This document shows positions 37,662 through 50,200 of a stretch of DNA of 64,000 bases, in pieces. Below the pieces are notes generated by a model that was not told the DNA's origin, made no database searches, and saw only the letters and a list, made by a program, of their open reading frames with translations. Position numbers and translations under genes: made by a program. Source of the DNA: Protonemura montana (Eukaryota; Arthropoda; Insecta; Plecoptera; Nemouridae); NCBI GenBank assembly GCA_947568835.1, contig OX387608.1:11508001-11572000 (forward strand). Direction: 5' to 3'. How positions within the stretch are numbered: position 1 is the first letter of the stretch; each line of letters begins with the position of its first letter.

Positions 37662-39714
37662 GTAATGTGGGTGAGTCGTGTTTAACGACAAACTGTTTGA
37701 CAGCAAACCTACGCGAAGCAAATGATTATTTGATCCAACAGATCGAGGAAAGAGGGTGAGGATTGAAACCCTTTAACGGCGTCGCCGCTAGAAAAGCACT
37801 TCATAGCACTTCCTTACTAGAAAAGATTTTGGGTAGCATGGGCGTCCGCAGGATTTTTTCCAGGGGGGTGCAAATGCTTACAAGGATATCGACAAAAGGG
37901 CCCCAACTGGGGGGGGGGAGGGGGGGGGGGAGGAAGAATCGCCCGTTTTAAATATGTTCAATGAAAACTAGTCTGGGCGAAACACTCGCCTACCGCCACT
38001 GTGGACGTCAGCTTTGTAATCATATGCACTCGGAGACCATGGTTTTGTCACCAGCGCGTGTCTCAGTTTGTCGGCTAGGTCCTGATTTACGAAGTGGCCA
38101 ATATCCAAAGCAGTTTGAGGTCGTAGATCACATTCAGTTTCAAAGGCTGGTATTGGATTTTCGGATTACGCCGTCGTCGATGTAGATGCACATGCACTTT
38201 CAATACTGCAATCGCCGTTGCCATGGCTGTCCGAAATTTCACGCGCTTTATCGTTCGCCTTTCTCTTCACACTCGCACTAAAAAATTTGAGTAAATTCAT
38301 ACTCCCACAATCAACACACTTAACTAAAACGCTCGGGCTAACAAACCACCCTACTCAAGTCGCTCCCGACACATAACTGACTTACGTAAAGTTGGGTTCG
38401 ACCGGTAGGAAAACTAAAACTTCATTAAGTGTAAAATTCTGTTCGCGGAATCGGAATCACGAGGGAGAATTTTGGGGAAGTAGGTACCTGCAAAGTTCAA
38501 CTGTTGTAGGATCCCAGTTTCATAGAATTACGCTGCGATTTTTTTGCTGGAAAGGTTGGATGGTCACTCACCATATATGAACTCACTCTCCATCACTAAC
38601 TCTATGAATGCAATACAAATTTAGCGTTTTCCGTTGAAATGGCATTGAAATGAGAGAATATGTTTATCTTGCCCTTGGAATGATAAAATAACAAAGCCGT
38701 TATAGATTTTTTAATTTTTGAAGATTTCCAGGGCAGTGCAAGCGCATCCCCCACCGGACGCCAATGGCCGCAAGTGTTATCGTGTGGCACCTGCCGTTAC
38801 CACGGTTTGCCGGCTCGTTTGCTCAGCAGACAGTTTAACAGTAAGGCTCTGACTATGTAGAGCTATACTATCATATGAATCTACTTTATGAATATATCCT
38901 ATGATTCTTTAATATAAGAGCCGATTTTTTAGTATTCCGTTACAAACCTAACAGTCATTTAAATTGTGTGTGTGTGTGTGTGTGTTTTTTTTTGCTTGGC
39001 AACGGCCAATAAGAAAATGTTTTTTGTTTGTTAACTCTAAGAGGCATGGTGGTAACACAGGTGGTAAGACACCATTACCACCATTTCTAGATTTTTTCTG
39101 CCAATTCCAAGGGCGGTAAAACTTACGCATACCTCAAATCGCTTGCGCGTAGATTTGTGGATTAGCGGTAAAAGAAGCTACATATTATTACACCACAATA
39201 ATCAGTTCGCTCGCTCGCTGCCTTTGAGGGCATACCGATGCATGTGCGCTTTAATTTTTGAATCCAAATGCATTTTTAGCTAAGCTGATATATCTACTAC
39301 CATTTCTGAGTTTTCAAACAGTATTTTCATAATTATTACGGGTTCTAGTCATAAAAAAGGGTGGTAATTTGCCCTTATACCACCATGCACTGTGAGTACT
39401 GCATGGTCTAGTACAAGGGTTGAAAGTTGTTTTAAAAAGTAAAGCATTATGAGAATTATTTTGATCTTTGTGACTGATATGTATCACCCAATGGGACTGT
39501 CAGTGACCAGGTGCTAAAGCCACACTTAATAAAACCAAATGAACAGAAATTCATTTTGACGACGGTTCATTTTTGGATGGCAGTGAATTTAAAGATGACT
39601 TTTGATGATGAAACAATGTAACTTTGCTATAAATACAAGAGAAATGGGTGGCAGACCCAATCAGTGAATTAAGAACTTCGGGGTAAACCAGTGTAATTGA
39701 GCACTTTAATCGCG
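37662..39714. other. Loop of the long inverted repeat
   Basis: About 2.05 kb between the arms. It contains a SINE-like block (37664-37791, minus), a G-rich stretch at 37904-37933, and GGGCGTCCGCAGGATTTTTT at about 37840, whose minus-strand look-alike GGCGTCCGGTGGGGGATGCG lies near 38740-38765, plus a (GT)n run at 38967-38984. No coding family is seen; the element that built the inverted repeat leaves no transposase here. Confidence 0.6.
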
Positions 39715-40329
39715 CAATGATAACGACGTAGCGTCCAGAAGACGACCAGTCGTTATTTAATTTTGTTTATTTATGTCTATGAGACTATAAGAGACTTATA
39801 TTATGTTCATATTGATTTTAAATTATTGTATCTAATATTTTTCAGTCATTAATACTTTTTGAAGCATATCTTATCTTTTCGCACTGAATAAGGTAAACAC
39901 GCTTGCTACATGGCAGTATTGTATTACCACCCCATAGAGATGGGAGAGTTGGTGATAAAAATTTCCTACACGTATTATATTGTTTGCCATTTACTAAGCA
40001 TTAAACCCATCAACTAAAAAAGATAAAAATAAACAAGAGTTAAAATTTTGGAAACGGTTTGTTTGTCAACCTTTGACAAAACTGTGAATCTAATTTCTTT
40101 CCTTTATGACATTTACTTGGGACTGCATATTCAACTTTGGGCAACATTTCTTCCAACGGGCAGTTTTAATATGTCCCACTTAATTTATGAGACTCATCCC
40201 CGTGGTTACACCTAATCAGATACTTCTGTTTTCATCTTAACCTGCTTATTTAACTGGCATTTAGCATTGTGAAAACGGTGAGAATAGAAATGGAGAAGTT
40301 CGGCTGAAATTTAGGTATTTTTTCAGGAA

Positions 40330-40610
40330 GGCTTTCAGGAAGGTGCAACTCGAACAGCAGAATTCCTCCACAAATCCATGAAGTCGAGTGTTTGATAAGC
40401 AAGGCTAATGAAGTTGCTGTAGTAACTTTCATGCCTCCAACCTCTCTCCCGAACATAACTGATCATGTGTATGATGGTCACCCATCCTTACCTGACGCTG
40501 AGCAGTGTTGCTTAACTTCGGTGATCTAATGAGAACCGGTGTTTCCAGCACGCCAAACCGTTCGGTGAGACGATTCGATGAAGGCTCGTAAGCAATTGGA
40601 CCCGCTGTGT
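40330..40610 (-). mobile_element. 5S-rRNA-derived SINE, 5' part (right arm)
   Basis: Mirror of the copy at 36795-37065, with the 5S-like head at the high-coordinate end. The box C spacer is shorter here (CAGGTAAGGATGGGTGACC). Confidence 0.75.
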
Positions 40611-40727
40611 GACTGGATTTGGTCAAGAACACTCACATCTAACAAATAATAACATAGTTAAAATTAATCTAATAAAACATCCGCAATTAAAGTTTAAGAA
40701 TTTTCAGTTCTTTAGCATCTGCATGCC

Positions 40728-40885
40728 TGGAAAACATTTGGTCTGTGATAGCAGCCGTAGACGCCATTGCTGTTATCACCTCATTCCACTTCGAAAACCG
40801 GTCAGCCAATAGGAGCCGAGCTTCAGTCGATCGAATGTTCGAGGCGGGCTCGATCGAGCACGTGGTGTGACGTCACTTGCACAGC
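40728..40885 (-). promoter_or_regulatory. Promoter-like module, copy 2 (right arm)
   Basis: Mirror of copy 1: CRE at 40868-40875, E-box at 40859-40864, CCAAT near 40808 and ATG at 40765-40767. Here CAGGCATGC replaces the donor CAGGTAGGC, so the first-exon splice donor is lost and the frame reads on for 12 codons to a stop. Confidence 0.5.
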
Positions 40886-41282
40886 GATGCAGTAGGTTTC
40901 AGGCGATACTCTTCTGTCGGCTACTCGCCTGGTACGAAGAGACAAATTTTCGCCTCGTTTTAGACGATTATTTCAGTTGAAACTGTCGTGGTTGGATTAA
41001 CCGTACGTATAGGCAGTCCCGTGGCACTCACGCGTATTACGAGTTGCTTCAAAGTTTTCACAGGCAAACTAAATTTCCTGACAACGTCATTCGTTCCCAG
41101 CTACTTGACACAATTTTACGAAATATAGCTTTGAATTTTAGGCATAGGCAACGCCTCAAAACAGGACCGATCTGGAGATAAAAATATGTGATATTCTGAC
41201 TTTTGTTGCAAAACTAGTTGCAAACCTTTACAAGATATGATATTTTCTGCGTTGTAGTGTGATCTTACAGATCTTACAGATT

Positions 41283-41690
41283 GATTGATTGATTAGTGAC
41301 GTTTAATGACGCACTGTTTTGACAACGGACAATAATGTGGCACTGGTCTAAGAGTGCCGGTAAATGAGTGAGTGATGATGAGAATGATTATTTACCTTCC
41401 TAATTAAGAAGGGAGGAGGGGAAACCCGGTGCACGTGGCCTACTCCTGTCGACGAGTACCAATGGGACCACTGGCTTAACGTCCCCTCCGCGATTGAACA
41501 ATTGAAAAAATTGAAGGACGGTACAACTCGAACCACAGGATTTCTCCACAAATCCATGCTGTCGAGAGGTTGATAAGCAAGGCGAGTTAAGTTGCTGAAC
41601 TAACTTTCAACCCTCCAACCCCTCTCCCAAACAGAACTGGTCATGTGTATGATGGTCACCCATATTTCAGAAGTCAAATCCAAAAGCTCA
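41283..41690 (-). mobile_element. 5S-rRNA-derived SINE, truncated copy (right arm)
   Basis: Mirror of 35715-36130, with GATTGATTGATTAGTGACGT at the tail end and ATGGTCACCCATATTTCAG at the head end. Confidence 0.75.
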
Positions 41691-42330
41691 CAACCTTGTG
41701 AAATGATTTAAAGCATAGATTTAAATTGCAAATGGGGTTGGATTGTTTTGCTCGCTACGCTCATCAAACACATACCATTTCATTTGTTTTAATGTTGAAG
41801 TCGATACGGGAAAAATAACCACAATTTAAAGATCAAATTAAGTTGCAGGAGACATTTTGCATTACACGCGTGCTCCCTTATGATATCAGCGATCAGAGGC
41901 GCCGGAGCAGCGATCATATTTCAGAGATTAGCTAGATCAGTGAACTCCAGTCTGCTAGAGCCTCCCTTGCAGTCCTGGACCATCAACCACGGAGAGAGAT
42001 TTTTCTGCTTTTTTTACTGCCGAGTTAAATTTTAACCAGTGGACTTGTTTCGCGGCGACTAGCACTAAAAGAGGTATTCGGTTTTGGATGGGCGCGGAGT
42101 TTCGTGTCTGCAAGATAGCCGTCAAAAACAAGGTGTGAGTTTACCGATTCTTTTGAAATAAGGAACCTGGTCACTTTGTTCGCTGCCAGCAAAAATTAAA
42201 AATTTATTTCGTTGCGTGGAGCGAAAGAAGCACCCTGTTACTAATGTCCTGCACAGAGGCGACGGCGAATGTTATTTCCACGGGGGTTGCAAGCGCACCC
42301 CCTTGCACTTCCCTTCGGACACCCATGAGC

Positions 42331-42704
42331 CCACTGGTCATTATGGAGTCAGCAAAGCACGCATAGACTGCCATAGGGAATCACCTCGTTTTTTGATCGT
42401 ATGACGGTATAATAGTTCCTAGGGAATGAACATAAAGAACATAAGGCCACATGGCCTTTTCTTACTTCAAAATAACTTTTACCTCATATAATTATTTACT
42501 ACGTGGGACATGACGTGTTTGATTAGCTACCGACGAAATATCTTTATCAATTTTCGACACACAAGCATTTTCTCTTACACATTGCATACTTCAATTCTTT
42601 CAGGAAAGAAATCCAGAAAAACGGGGTAGACTCAAAGAGGGCTGTTCGCGAAAAGATGGCATTTGTTTTTAACCACTTTCACACTTTGACACATTTACTA
42701 TGAA
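42331..42704. other. Upstream region of the secreted Cys-rich gene
   Basis: AT-rich 370 bp with no repeat recognised; the promoter presumably lies here. Confidence 0.5.
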
Positions 42705-45700
42705 ATGAAATCATTCTATCTATTTATTTTCTCAACATTATTGACATCTACACTGACCACTGGTGCAATCAAAAATGAAATTTGTGAAAAGAGGGGTGTT
42801 GCAAAAAACATTCAGGACCTTGCCCGAAAGTTTGAGCACCTATCCCTCCAGCAAAAACGTAAAATCAAGGAATGGTCAAGCGAGAAAACTCTGGAAGAAA
42901 ACTTGGCAGCCTTCAATGTTACCGATCTGGTTAAAGACATGCACCTTCAACAGTGCGTGATAGTGGAAATCGGCGAAGGGTTCTGTTCGGTAGGTAATAT
43001 CGAACCATCGAGATTGCAAATCTTTGCTACTTGTGAGATCAAAACGAGTAATTTATAACGGATTTTTGTAGCTGTTTGTTGAAACAAGAAATGAAAATGG
43101 TTACAGTTGCAATGGGACCACACCAAACACCAAAGAGCTGTTCCTAGGAGTGTGTGAATGCTCCAAAATGCATGCCTGGCAATTTTGTGGGGCAGAACTC
43201 AGATCGGATCACCGCAAAGAATGCACTTTCAAAGAAGCGACAAGCAAACAAGAAAATAGTGCCAGAGTGCATCGACGATTGTGCGATATCACTGAAATGA
43301 TCAAATGGAACACCTGTAACTGTTCGCATTCAATCAATGATCAAATCCTTTTGCAAACTGAAGGTATTTCTTTTTTATGGTAATTATTTCAAGCTTTAAA
43401 TAATTACTTACTTTCATTGTGCTACTGTGTTTTGTTGGAAACTGTTTTATTTTCAACAACTCCACAGGATTTCCCAGCTGTTACCGTGCCCCTATTTCAC
43501 AGTCGGTTTGTTACCCTCGAAGCGTGTGTGGAAGGAGTAGGTGCACGCCGATGGTGCTAGTAAACAACGTTCGCTCCGTGCAGTGTGACCCAGAATGTCC
43601 CGGAGGCAGGCCAGTGAGTCCCTCAAAATAACCACTTCGAAGCTAGTCACGAACGTTTTATCAAATTCAAATTATTGGCGATTGATTAGGGTTCCATGAG
43701 CAGAATATCCTGCCTAGCCCAAGGACTGACGTTAGTGATATATTCCTATGTTCAAACAGTTCAATATTATATTTGTTCTTTCAGTTCTGTGAGCCGGATG
43801 TTTTCCCATCGAGTAAAGCTTCAAAAGTAAACTCAGTATGGTCTGCCTGGGAAGAACCAGAATGTAATGCAACTTCTGGTGAGGGTTTCTTCATTTCTCA
43901 GGCTACTTGCATAGATAAAATAAGGTAACAAACCAGATGCCAACTTAAATTGAACCATATTGATTTCATAAATTCATTGAAAAGATTTCAGTCGATTTCC
44001 TAGCCCAATCTTAAACTTTTTCCAGCGGAAGCTGTGCACTGGATTGCTTTGGCCCGTGGAAATCGTGGTACGTTGCATACAACCTTTATGATTATTTGCA
44101 AGGTATATATTTTACACTTGCTTTGATTGATTGAAGTTTTAGTAAAGTGACTTTAATCTTCTTCATTCTTGCAACAATATAAAAAAGTTCCAATAATTAT
44201 AAAATAAATCAATCACAATGAAGCCTAGATCATCAAGGTAAATGTCAATTATCCACACCAGTTGAAGTATTAGAAAGGTCTCGTTAAAGTCCAAAACCAA
44301 AACTATTTAATTTCACTCTAGTAAATTAGCTCTTACACTCTTTTTCATAAAATAAGTCAATTAATTATTGAGTCATCTTGAGGGCAAGTTGCTGCTTGGT
44401 TTCAGCTGCCCGCTGTTGCTATCACCATGCACTTGTGAGGTAAGCCTCGTAAATGGAACACTGGTCGCCACAAGAACCCTAGGACCCTGCACTTCCCTTT
44501 CCGAAGAAATCGACGAGCTCGAAACCACATCTCCAGGTAACTTACGAGCCTTGAAATAGCAGCTCAGCAACAAGCCGAAATGTGGATAAGGTCTGACAGA
44601 CTTCAGGATGGAATTCCCTTTAAACTGGCATATACTATCTAATTCCTCAATTGAAAAAAAAAGTAATTCTGCTATGTTCATCCATTGATCCATTGATTAA
44701 TTTTGTAGCTCTGATTGTGTGATAACTCAATTTTGTGACTCATAAAGTTGTGTGTTTTTCAAGAACCCTTCCAACCTTTGAAAACGTACGCGGACACAAC
44801 ATCAGGAAACGAAATAAGCCCGCCTGTGAAACCTTCCGGCGAAGAATATGGCACCGCAAAGCATCTCGGCCCAGCGATGGTGCAAAAGATGGTCGAAAGT
44901 TTAACCAAGAGCTTCAAGCTGATCCCAGGAATGTCCAGCTTCTCCCGAAACGACAAGACGAAGGAAAAAAACCGACCAACGTTAGTCAACCACAGCAGTA
45001 AAGAAGAGAGCTGCTCCAAGCGCTCGTCAAAAGTACACTGGGCGAGACAACGTGAATCGGAAGGCAAGCGACGTCGCAAACGAGTGATTTTCAATGGGAA
45101 GAATCAACTACGACGGCTGCTGCAGTGGAAAAATTGTGACCAAGAATACAAGTATTTCGACAAAATGGGGAAGCGAGGTTGTCTGCCTTCGCCAAGAAAA
45201 CCAGAGACCTGGAAAGATGACGATGAGAACGAATTAGAGATCCCAGAATACGGAGTGGAATATCAGAAAGAGAGTTTGGCTAAAGAGATCTTTGTGACTG
45301 TCAAACCGCAAGCATCAGCTACTAAAGTCACACCGCTGGAGTTCGATTTTAAAGATATCGACGAAGAGGAGGCTGATGAAGATGTGGGTCAGAAAGAGCA
45401 AGTAAGTCAAGGGTCAGGCCCTGAATCGCAGGAAATTCTTGACGACAATGACTTTGATTTTAATGCAATTTCAGAGGATCTCGCGACGTCAGAAAAGAAT
45501 AATAAACAAAAAGTGGTGAAAGCAACAGAGAAGGCTTTAATGAGACAGAAAGTACTGATAGAGAAGAATAAAAGTTGCAAAGGAAACAGGTATCACAAGG
45601 CAAGGATAAAAGAGTCTGAAGTTCTGGTAAAAGAAAGAGGAGAGGAAGGGAATGAAGATCTGGTTACCAAAGGAGAGAAGGAAATTGCAGCTGAATCTAT

Positions 45701-46748
45701 GTTCAAAGGCAATACTGAGGAAATGTCCCCAGAGGAACAGCAGATGGAAGATGGTTTTGGACAACCCGAAGATAACGAGCCTAGCAAAGCACTGGAGAAG
45801 GTCCAGCCAAAAACAAAGTCAAAAAAAAAGTCGAGGCAAGTCAAACATTCAAAGATTTTATCGAAGCTATATGAGACTTCAGAGAGAAAGCATTTTCATC
45901 GGAAACTTTTACGGTGGCGAAAGCACGGCGGAAAATATGATTATTACAACGAGATGTCGCTTGATGGTCGTGCAGAAATCTTGTGCAAGCGAGATTGTCT
46001 GCCACCCCCAACCAAACCAGAGACCTGGGACGACGACGACGAGGCCGAATTGGAGATCCCAGAAGACGTAGAGACCAAGACCGAAAGCTCCGTAAAATCC
46101 GTCGGTGAGACAGAAGGTATTTTAGTGACGAACAAACCTCAAGCACCTGCGACTAAGAAAGTTACTTTAGGGCAGGCCGAGATAAACGATATTGATGAAG
46201 AAGAAGCTGAAGAAGATGCAGGACAAGAAGAACAAGGAAGTCAAGGGTCAGACCATGACTCTCAAGAAATACCAGGCGACAGCGACTTTGACCTTGATGC
46301 AATACCAGAAAAGCCAGCTTTGTCAGATAGGAATGATAAAAACAAAGTGATGAAAGCAAAGGAGAAAGCTTCAACCAACCCAAAAGTACTAATCGAGAAG
46401 AAGAAGAGTGGAAAGGGAACTGGGCATCATAAGATGAGGCTGAAAGAGAATGAAGTTCTCGAGGAAGAAGGAGAAGAGGAGGGGGACGAAGATCATGTTG
46501 GGAAAGGAGAGCAGGAGGAAGACAAGAGGATGCAGGAAGAGGCAATGTCGGGGGGAGAGTTTGAGGAAACGGACGAGATAGACGATGATTTTGGGTCACC
46601 TGACGAGGCCCCGAAGAAGTCTGACAAAACCCCAAAGAAGAGTGAATTGAAGGTGGAATCAATGGCCAGCCGACAAGTCAACAATTGCATGCTTGTTGCT
46701 GGCTCTGTGCTCTTTGCGTTGATACGAAGGCCAAAGAGCAGCTGTTAA
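42705..46748 (+). CDS. Predicted secreted Cys-rich protein with long acidic two-repeat tail
   Basis: Seven exons, 1006 residues: 42705-42989, 43072-43363, 43468-43613, 43785-43924, 44026-44067, 44406-44536, 44764-46748. All junctions keep the frame; the exon 5 end (donor GTG/GTACGT) is the least certain. It starts with a signal peptide (KSFYLFIFSTLLTSTLTTGA), then a Cys-rich region of about 320 residues with motifs such as CECSKMHAWQFCGAELR, VCGRSRCTPM and CDPECPGGRP. WSAWEEPEC, CFGPWKS and SPCTCEV look like pieces of thrombospondin type 1 repeats, without a full match. The last exon (about 660 residues) holds two tandem copies of about 265 residues. Each runs from a basic W-containing block (LRRLLQWKNCDQEYKYFDKM; HRKLLRWRKHGGKYDYYNEM) through CLP.P.KPETW and D/E-rich ELEIPE to a Lys/Glu-rich stretch. 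A short hydrophobic end (CMLVAGSVLFALI) precedes basic residues. Extracellular matrix or mineral-associated roles are possible by composition only. I do not recognise a family. Confidence 0.7.
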
Positions 46749-47238
46749 TCGATGGCAATCACTAGTATAGGAAGACCAAACATTATACAAATAAATAAAT
46801 AAGACGGACCAAGACATTATAGTACCATATGTTATTAAAGATTGAATTATTATTAAGATTATTCATTATTTCTATGCCAACAGAGCAGTGCTTTTTATGG
46901 CATACCTGGGATTACTTAGACAGGCTATGGTACTGAAAATAACAATGGCAAAAATACATATTTTTTAGATATGAACTTTCAACCTTTTTTTCTTCATTAT
47001 TAAGATGAAGGAAAAAAGAAGCCACACTTAACAATGGTTAACTGGCATGTTTCTTAGTTAAATTTAAAATCTACTTTAATTTAATTTTTCTTGTTGAAAA
47101 TTGAGAAAAAGGAGTAACTTCACAATCAAGTAGTAAAGTATATGAATTTACTTGCTAGTAACTACGTACCCACGTGTTTTAAAAACTAGTGGAAACAAGT
47201 GCGAAGCAGATTCTTCCTCCCGGCAAAAGTGTCTCTCG
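46749..47238. other. Convergent intergenic spacer
   Basis: 490 bp of AT-rich sequence between the 3' ends of the secreted gene and MEIOB; no feature beyond the polyadenylation signal. Confidence 0.6.
46790..46795 (+). terminator. Polyadenylation signal of the secreted Cys-rich gene
   Basis: Overlapping AATAAA hexamers begin 42 bp after the stop codon. Confidence 0.6.
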
Positions 47239-50200
47239 CTAGAAGGTGGGAATGCGAGCAGTCACCTCCGAGGGATCCGCTCTTTCGCACGCGAGAATAG
47301 AAACCTGGGGTTTGAGCTGGCCCCAGCGCGAAGGCAGCACCAGGACACGCGTGGCGCAACGCTCGAGCAGGTAGTTCCACTTTAGCGCCGTTCTAGTGTC
47401 CATGGAACTCACAGCAAACTGGCCCGGCTGAATGGAAAATCGATTTGTTAAATTGTGCAGATTGGCTTTGGGTAGGACACTTGGCTCTGGTTTTACCAAC
47501 ATCTCAATTCCTAGTTGAAGTGTTAGTTGAAACAATTGCCATGGCAACTTCCAATCCAATGCAGTGAAATTTAAATGTTTCTGTGAGCTAGAGGTCCAAC
47601 TTTTAGTTGAACATTTTGGTAAAATCCAACCTTAGCTACAAGAGCAGGAAGGAAAATTGAAGGAGGCGTAGTGAAAAAATCCATTTATGAGATCAGTTGA
47701 TTTGTAATGTGCCAAAGGGCTGGGATAATGAGTACCTATGTTGAATATTTCCACTATCGTGGCCTGCCACTCCCGCACGGTAAGTTCCGTACTCTCCCTT
47801 TACTTTCCCAATAAATGTATGAGATCAAGATGGTATGGGTAACTACATTTTGCTTTTTGTAACTAACAATGATAGCAAAATGGTCAACTGTATCAGTAAG
47901 AAGATTCTGAAGAGTGGTTGCTAATGTTAGCTTTATAATTGACTCTAAAAAATATGAGTCTGATGGTGCTGGGATGGATAAATTCTTTCCACTGAGGAAC
48001 TAACGTACTGGCTCTAACATACTGTCTCCAACGTACTGGCTACAGGATAGCAGATTCAAACTGTTCGCTCTCTGATTAAGTAATCCCTTAAAAATATAAT
48101 CCCAAAAGAACTAACGGACACCGTTGATAGGCCACATCTTTTGCCAAAACTCACAATTCTTGACTGAGTTCTTTTTAGATTTTTTCAAAATTGGTGTGAT
48201 CACAGGTGTGATCTTATCTTCACAAAACTTAGCTTCTAAAACGCTTTGAGGGATAAGACAAAATTTTAACCCCAGAGGAAAACACAGTTCCAGAGAATTA
48301 CGTCTACAACATGGATTTTTTTAATTTGTCTAAACTATGAAAATTGAGAAAGATATTTCAGTTGGATGGCCCAGACAAAATCTGGCAATCTGGCTCCCAT
48401 CTGGTTGACAATCAGACAGATACAAGCAAATGTAAGAATGCTTGCCTCTACACTGGAGTAAACCAATGCCAAATCAACTCACTCTGATTCCGAGCACCTT
48501 GTCTGCAACGGGACTGTTGAGCCTGCAGCCCTCGATGGAGCCAGTGTGGTCCGAGAGCGTGACGCGAATGTCAAAGGAGCGCACATTTCGCGCTGCGACC
48601 TCTCCGCGAGCTATCGGGCACGACTCCTTCATGCACGGCTGGTCTTCTAGCTCAGAACTACACTCGGCGCTGGAAAGAGAGCCAAGGACAGAGTTGAAGA
48701 TTGATTTGTTTTGCTTAACAAAGCACAGTTTTTACTGCAAGGCCTGTGGCCAATTTAATCCATGCTGTCGACAGGTTGATAAGCAAGGCGGAAGAAGTTG
48801 CTGTGCTAACTTTTATCAGTCCAACCTCTCTCCCAAACAGAATAGGTCATGTGGATGATGGTCACTCATCCAATACAACCACGACAACCACGATATCTCA
48901 CGACAACCAGTGTTTCCAGCATGCCAAACTGTTCGATCCAGAGTTAGTGACAAGGTCTTATTTGAGAGGCGAATGAAAACTACTGTGTACCGGATCGTAG
49001 ACCCAGCAACGTACCAGCGTGAGTCAAGGACTCGAGAGCATCCGTCTAAATCAAGTTTGGTTACAAAGCAGTAGAGTAGCGCTGATAAGTGACCCTCGTC
49101 CGAACCGGCCTTGTCTCCGATGGCTTGAGCTCGTAACAGAAGCTGATTGATGGTCATTGCGTTGCGGATGCTTTGAGCTGGAAGATTAATCAATAATCAG
49201 CAAGGTCACAATTTGGCTGGAGTAAAATTTTTGTTGGGGTGGCTGTGAATTTAGGATAATATGTCTGGTGGTTTTCTTTTCATTACTTTAGAAATCTTTT
49301 TGGTTTCCCCAGTTCTTTTGTTACGAGATGTAGAAATGTGTGCATGTTACAAAAAAAACCTATTATCATCTAAATACACTAATTTGAATTTCATTAAATT
49401 TAGTTATCAAGGGGCTATAGCAAACATATATTTTACACGAATTTCCTACCCCTCCAAAGTACCACCTCCAAAAACGACATGAACGTTTCAATAAATAAAT
49501 TCAACCAAATTCGTTAGAAAAACAGCAGGTTACATTTTCCAATTAGAGCTCCACTTAACTCAAAGAAGAGGCTTTTTTGCCCACCTTATGTCTACACTTA
49601 ATACTAAGGCGATTGTCAACTCACGATCGGGTATCATGGCAGCGATCGAGTCTAGCAAAGCAGCCTGGTTCAACGGAGCGCGCCGAGCAAACTCACGCAG
49701 CCCGTCAGCTTCCACCGTGCACGGGTTCTCCGTGACGATCGTTTTGGGCCCGTCCGAGCCTGTCATCTGCTTGCGAAACTCGTTGTACGAGACGCGCACG
49801 TCGGCAAAGAACAGCACTACAAGGACAGAGAACCACAGTGAGATTAAATCAAGCAAAAAGTTTTGGAAAATAAATGTGTTTCCCAATAAATTTGGGTGAC
49901 AATGAGTTTTTTTTTCCCAAAATGGGTATTGGAAACTATCTTAAGTGCAGAATTGTTTTCCCTATGTTCCTTAAGATAAATTAATTTCTTTGTCAAGGGT
50001 GAATGTTAGAGGGACTTTTTATCAAATCAAGCTTTCACCCCTGCTTAAGTAACTGGTACATGCAACAAATTGTTGGGAAAACAGTAAAATATAATGGTCT
50101 CTTCGACTGACCTACACCAGGGCGGATTTGAAACTTGATCTATGACGTCATGACTCCACTGGATTTGCACTGGCTCCGAGCAAGGGTGAACACTTGATCA

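Larger units (their letters stand above)
39715..42330 (-). repeat. Long inverted repeat, right arm (about 2.6 kb)
   Basis: Mirror of 35058-37661. Its outer end reads, on the minus strand, CTCATGGGTGTCCGAAGGGA followed by G-rich GTGCAAGGGGGTGCGCTTGC. It carries the same SINEs and promoter-like module in the same order, so these were present before the inverted duplication. Confidence 0.95.

Noticed and set aside
35058-42330. Inverted repeat as an assembly fold-back artefact
   Set aside because: The arms differ at about 10% of aligned sites and have private indels; an artefact would be almost identical.
29118-42330. Retroviral, LTR-type or Polinton-type element as the builder of the repeat region
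   Set aside because: No polymerase, integrase, protease, capsid or envelope similarity in any frame and no LTR pair; the repeats are direct minisatellites or inverted arms.
44373-44693. Minus-strand frame over the secreted gene exon 6
   Set aside because: Shadow frame; the plus strand has splice sites in phase and Cys-rich coding.
49588-49899. Plus-strand 103-codon frame
   Set aside because: Shadow of MEIOB exon 6 on the opposite strand.
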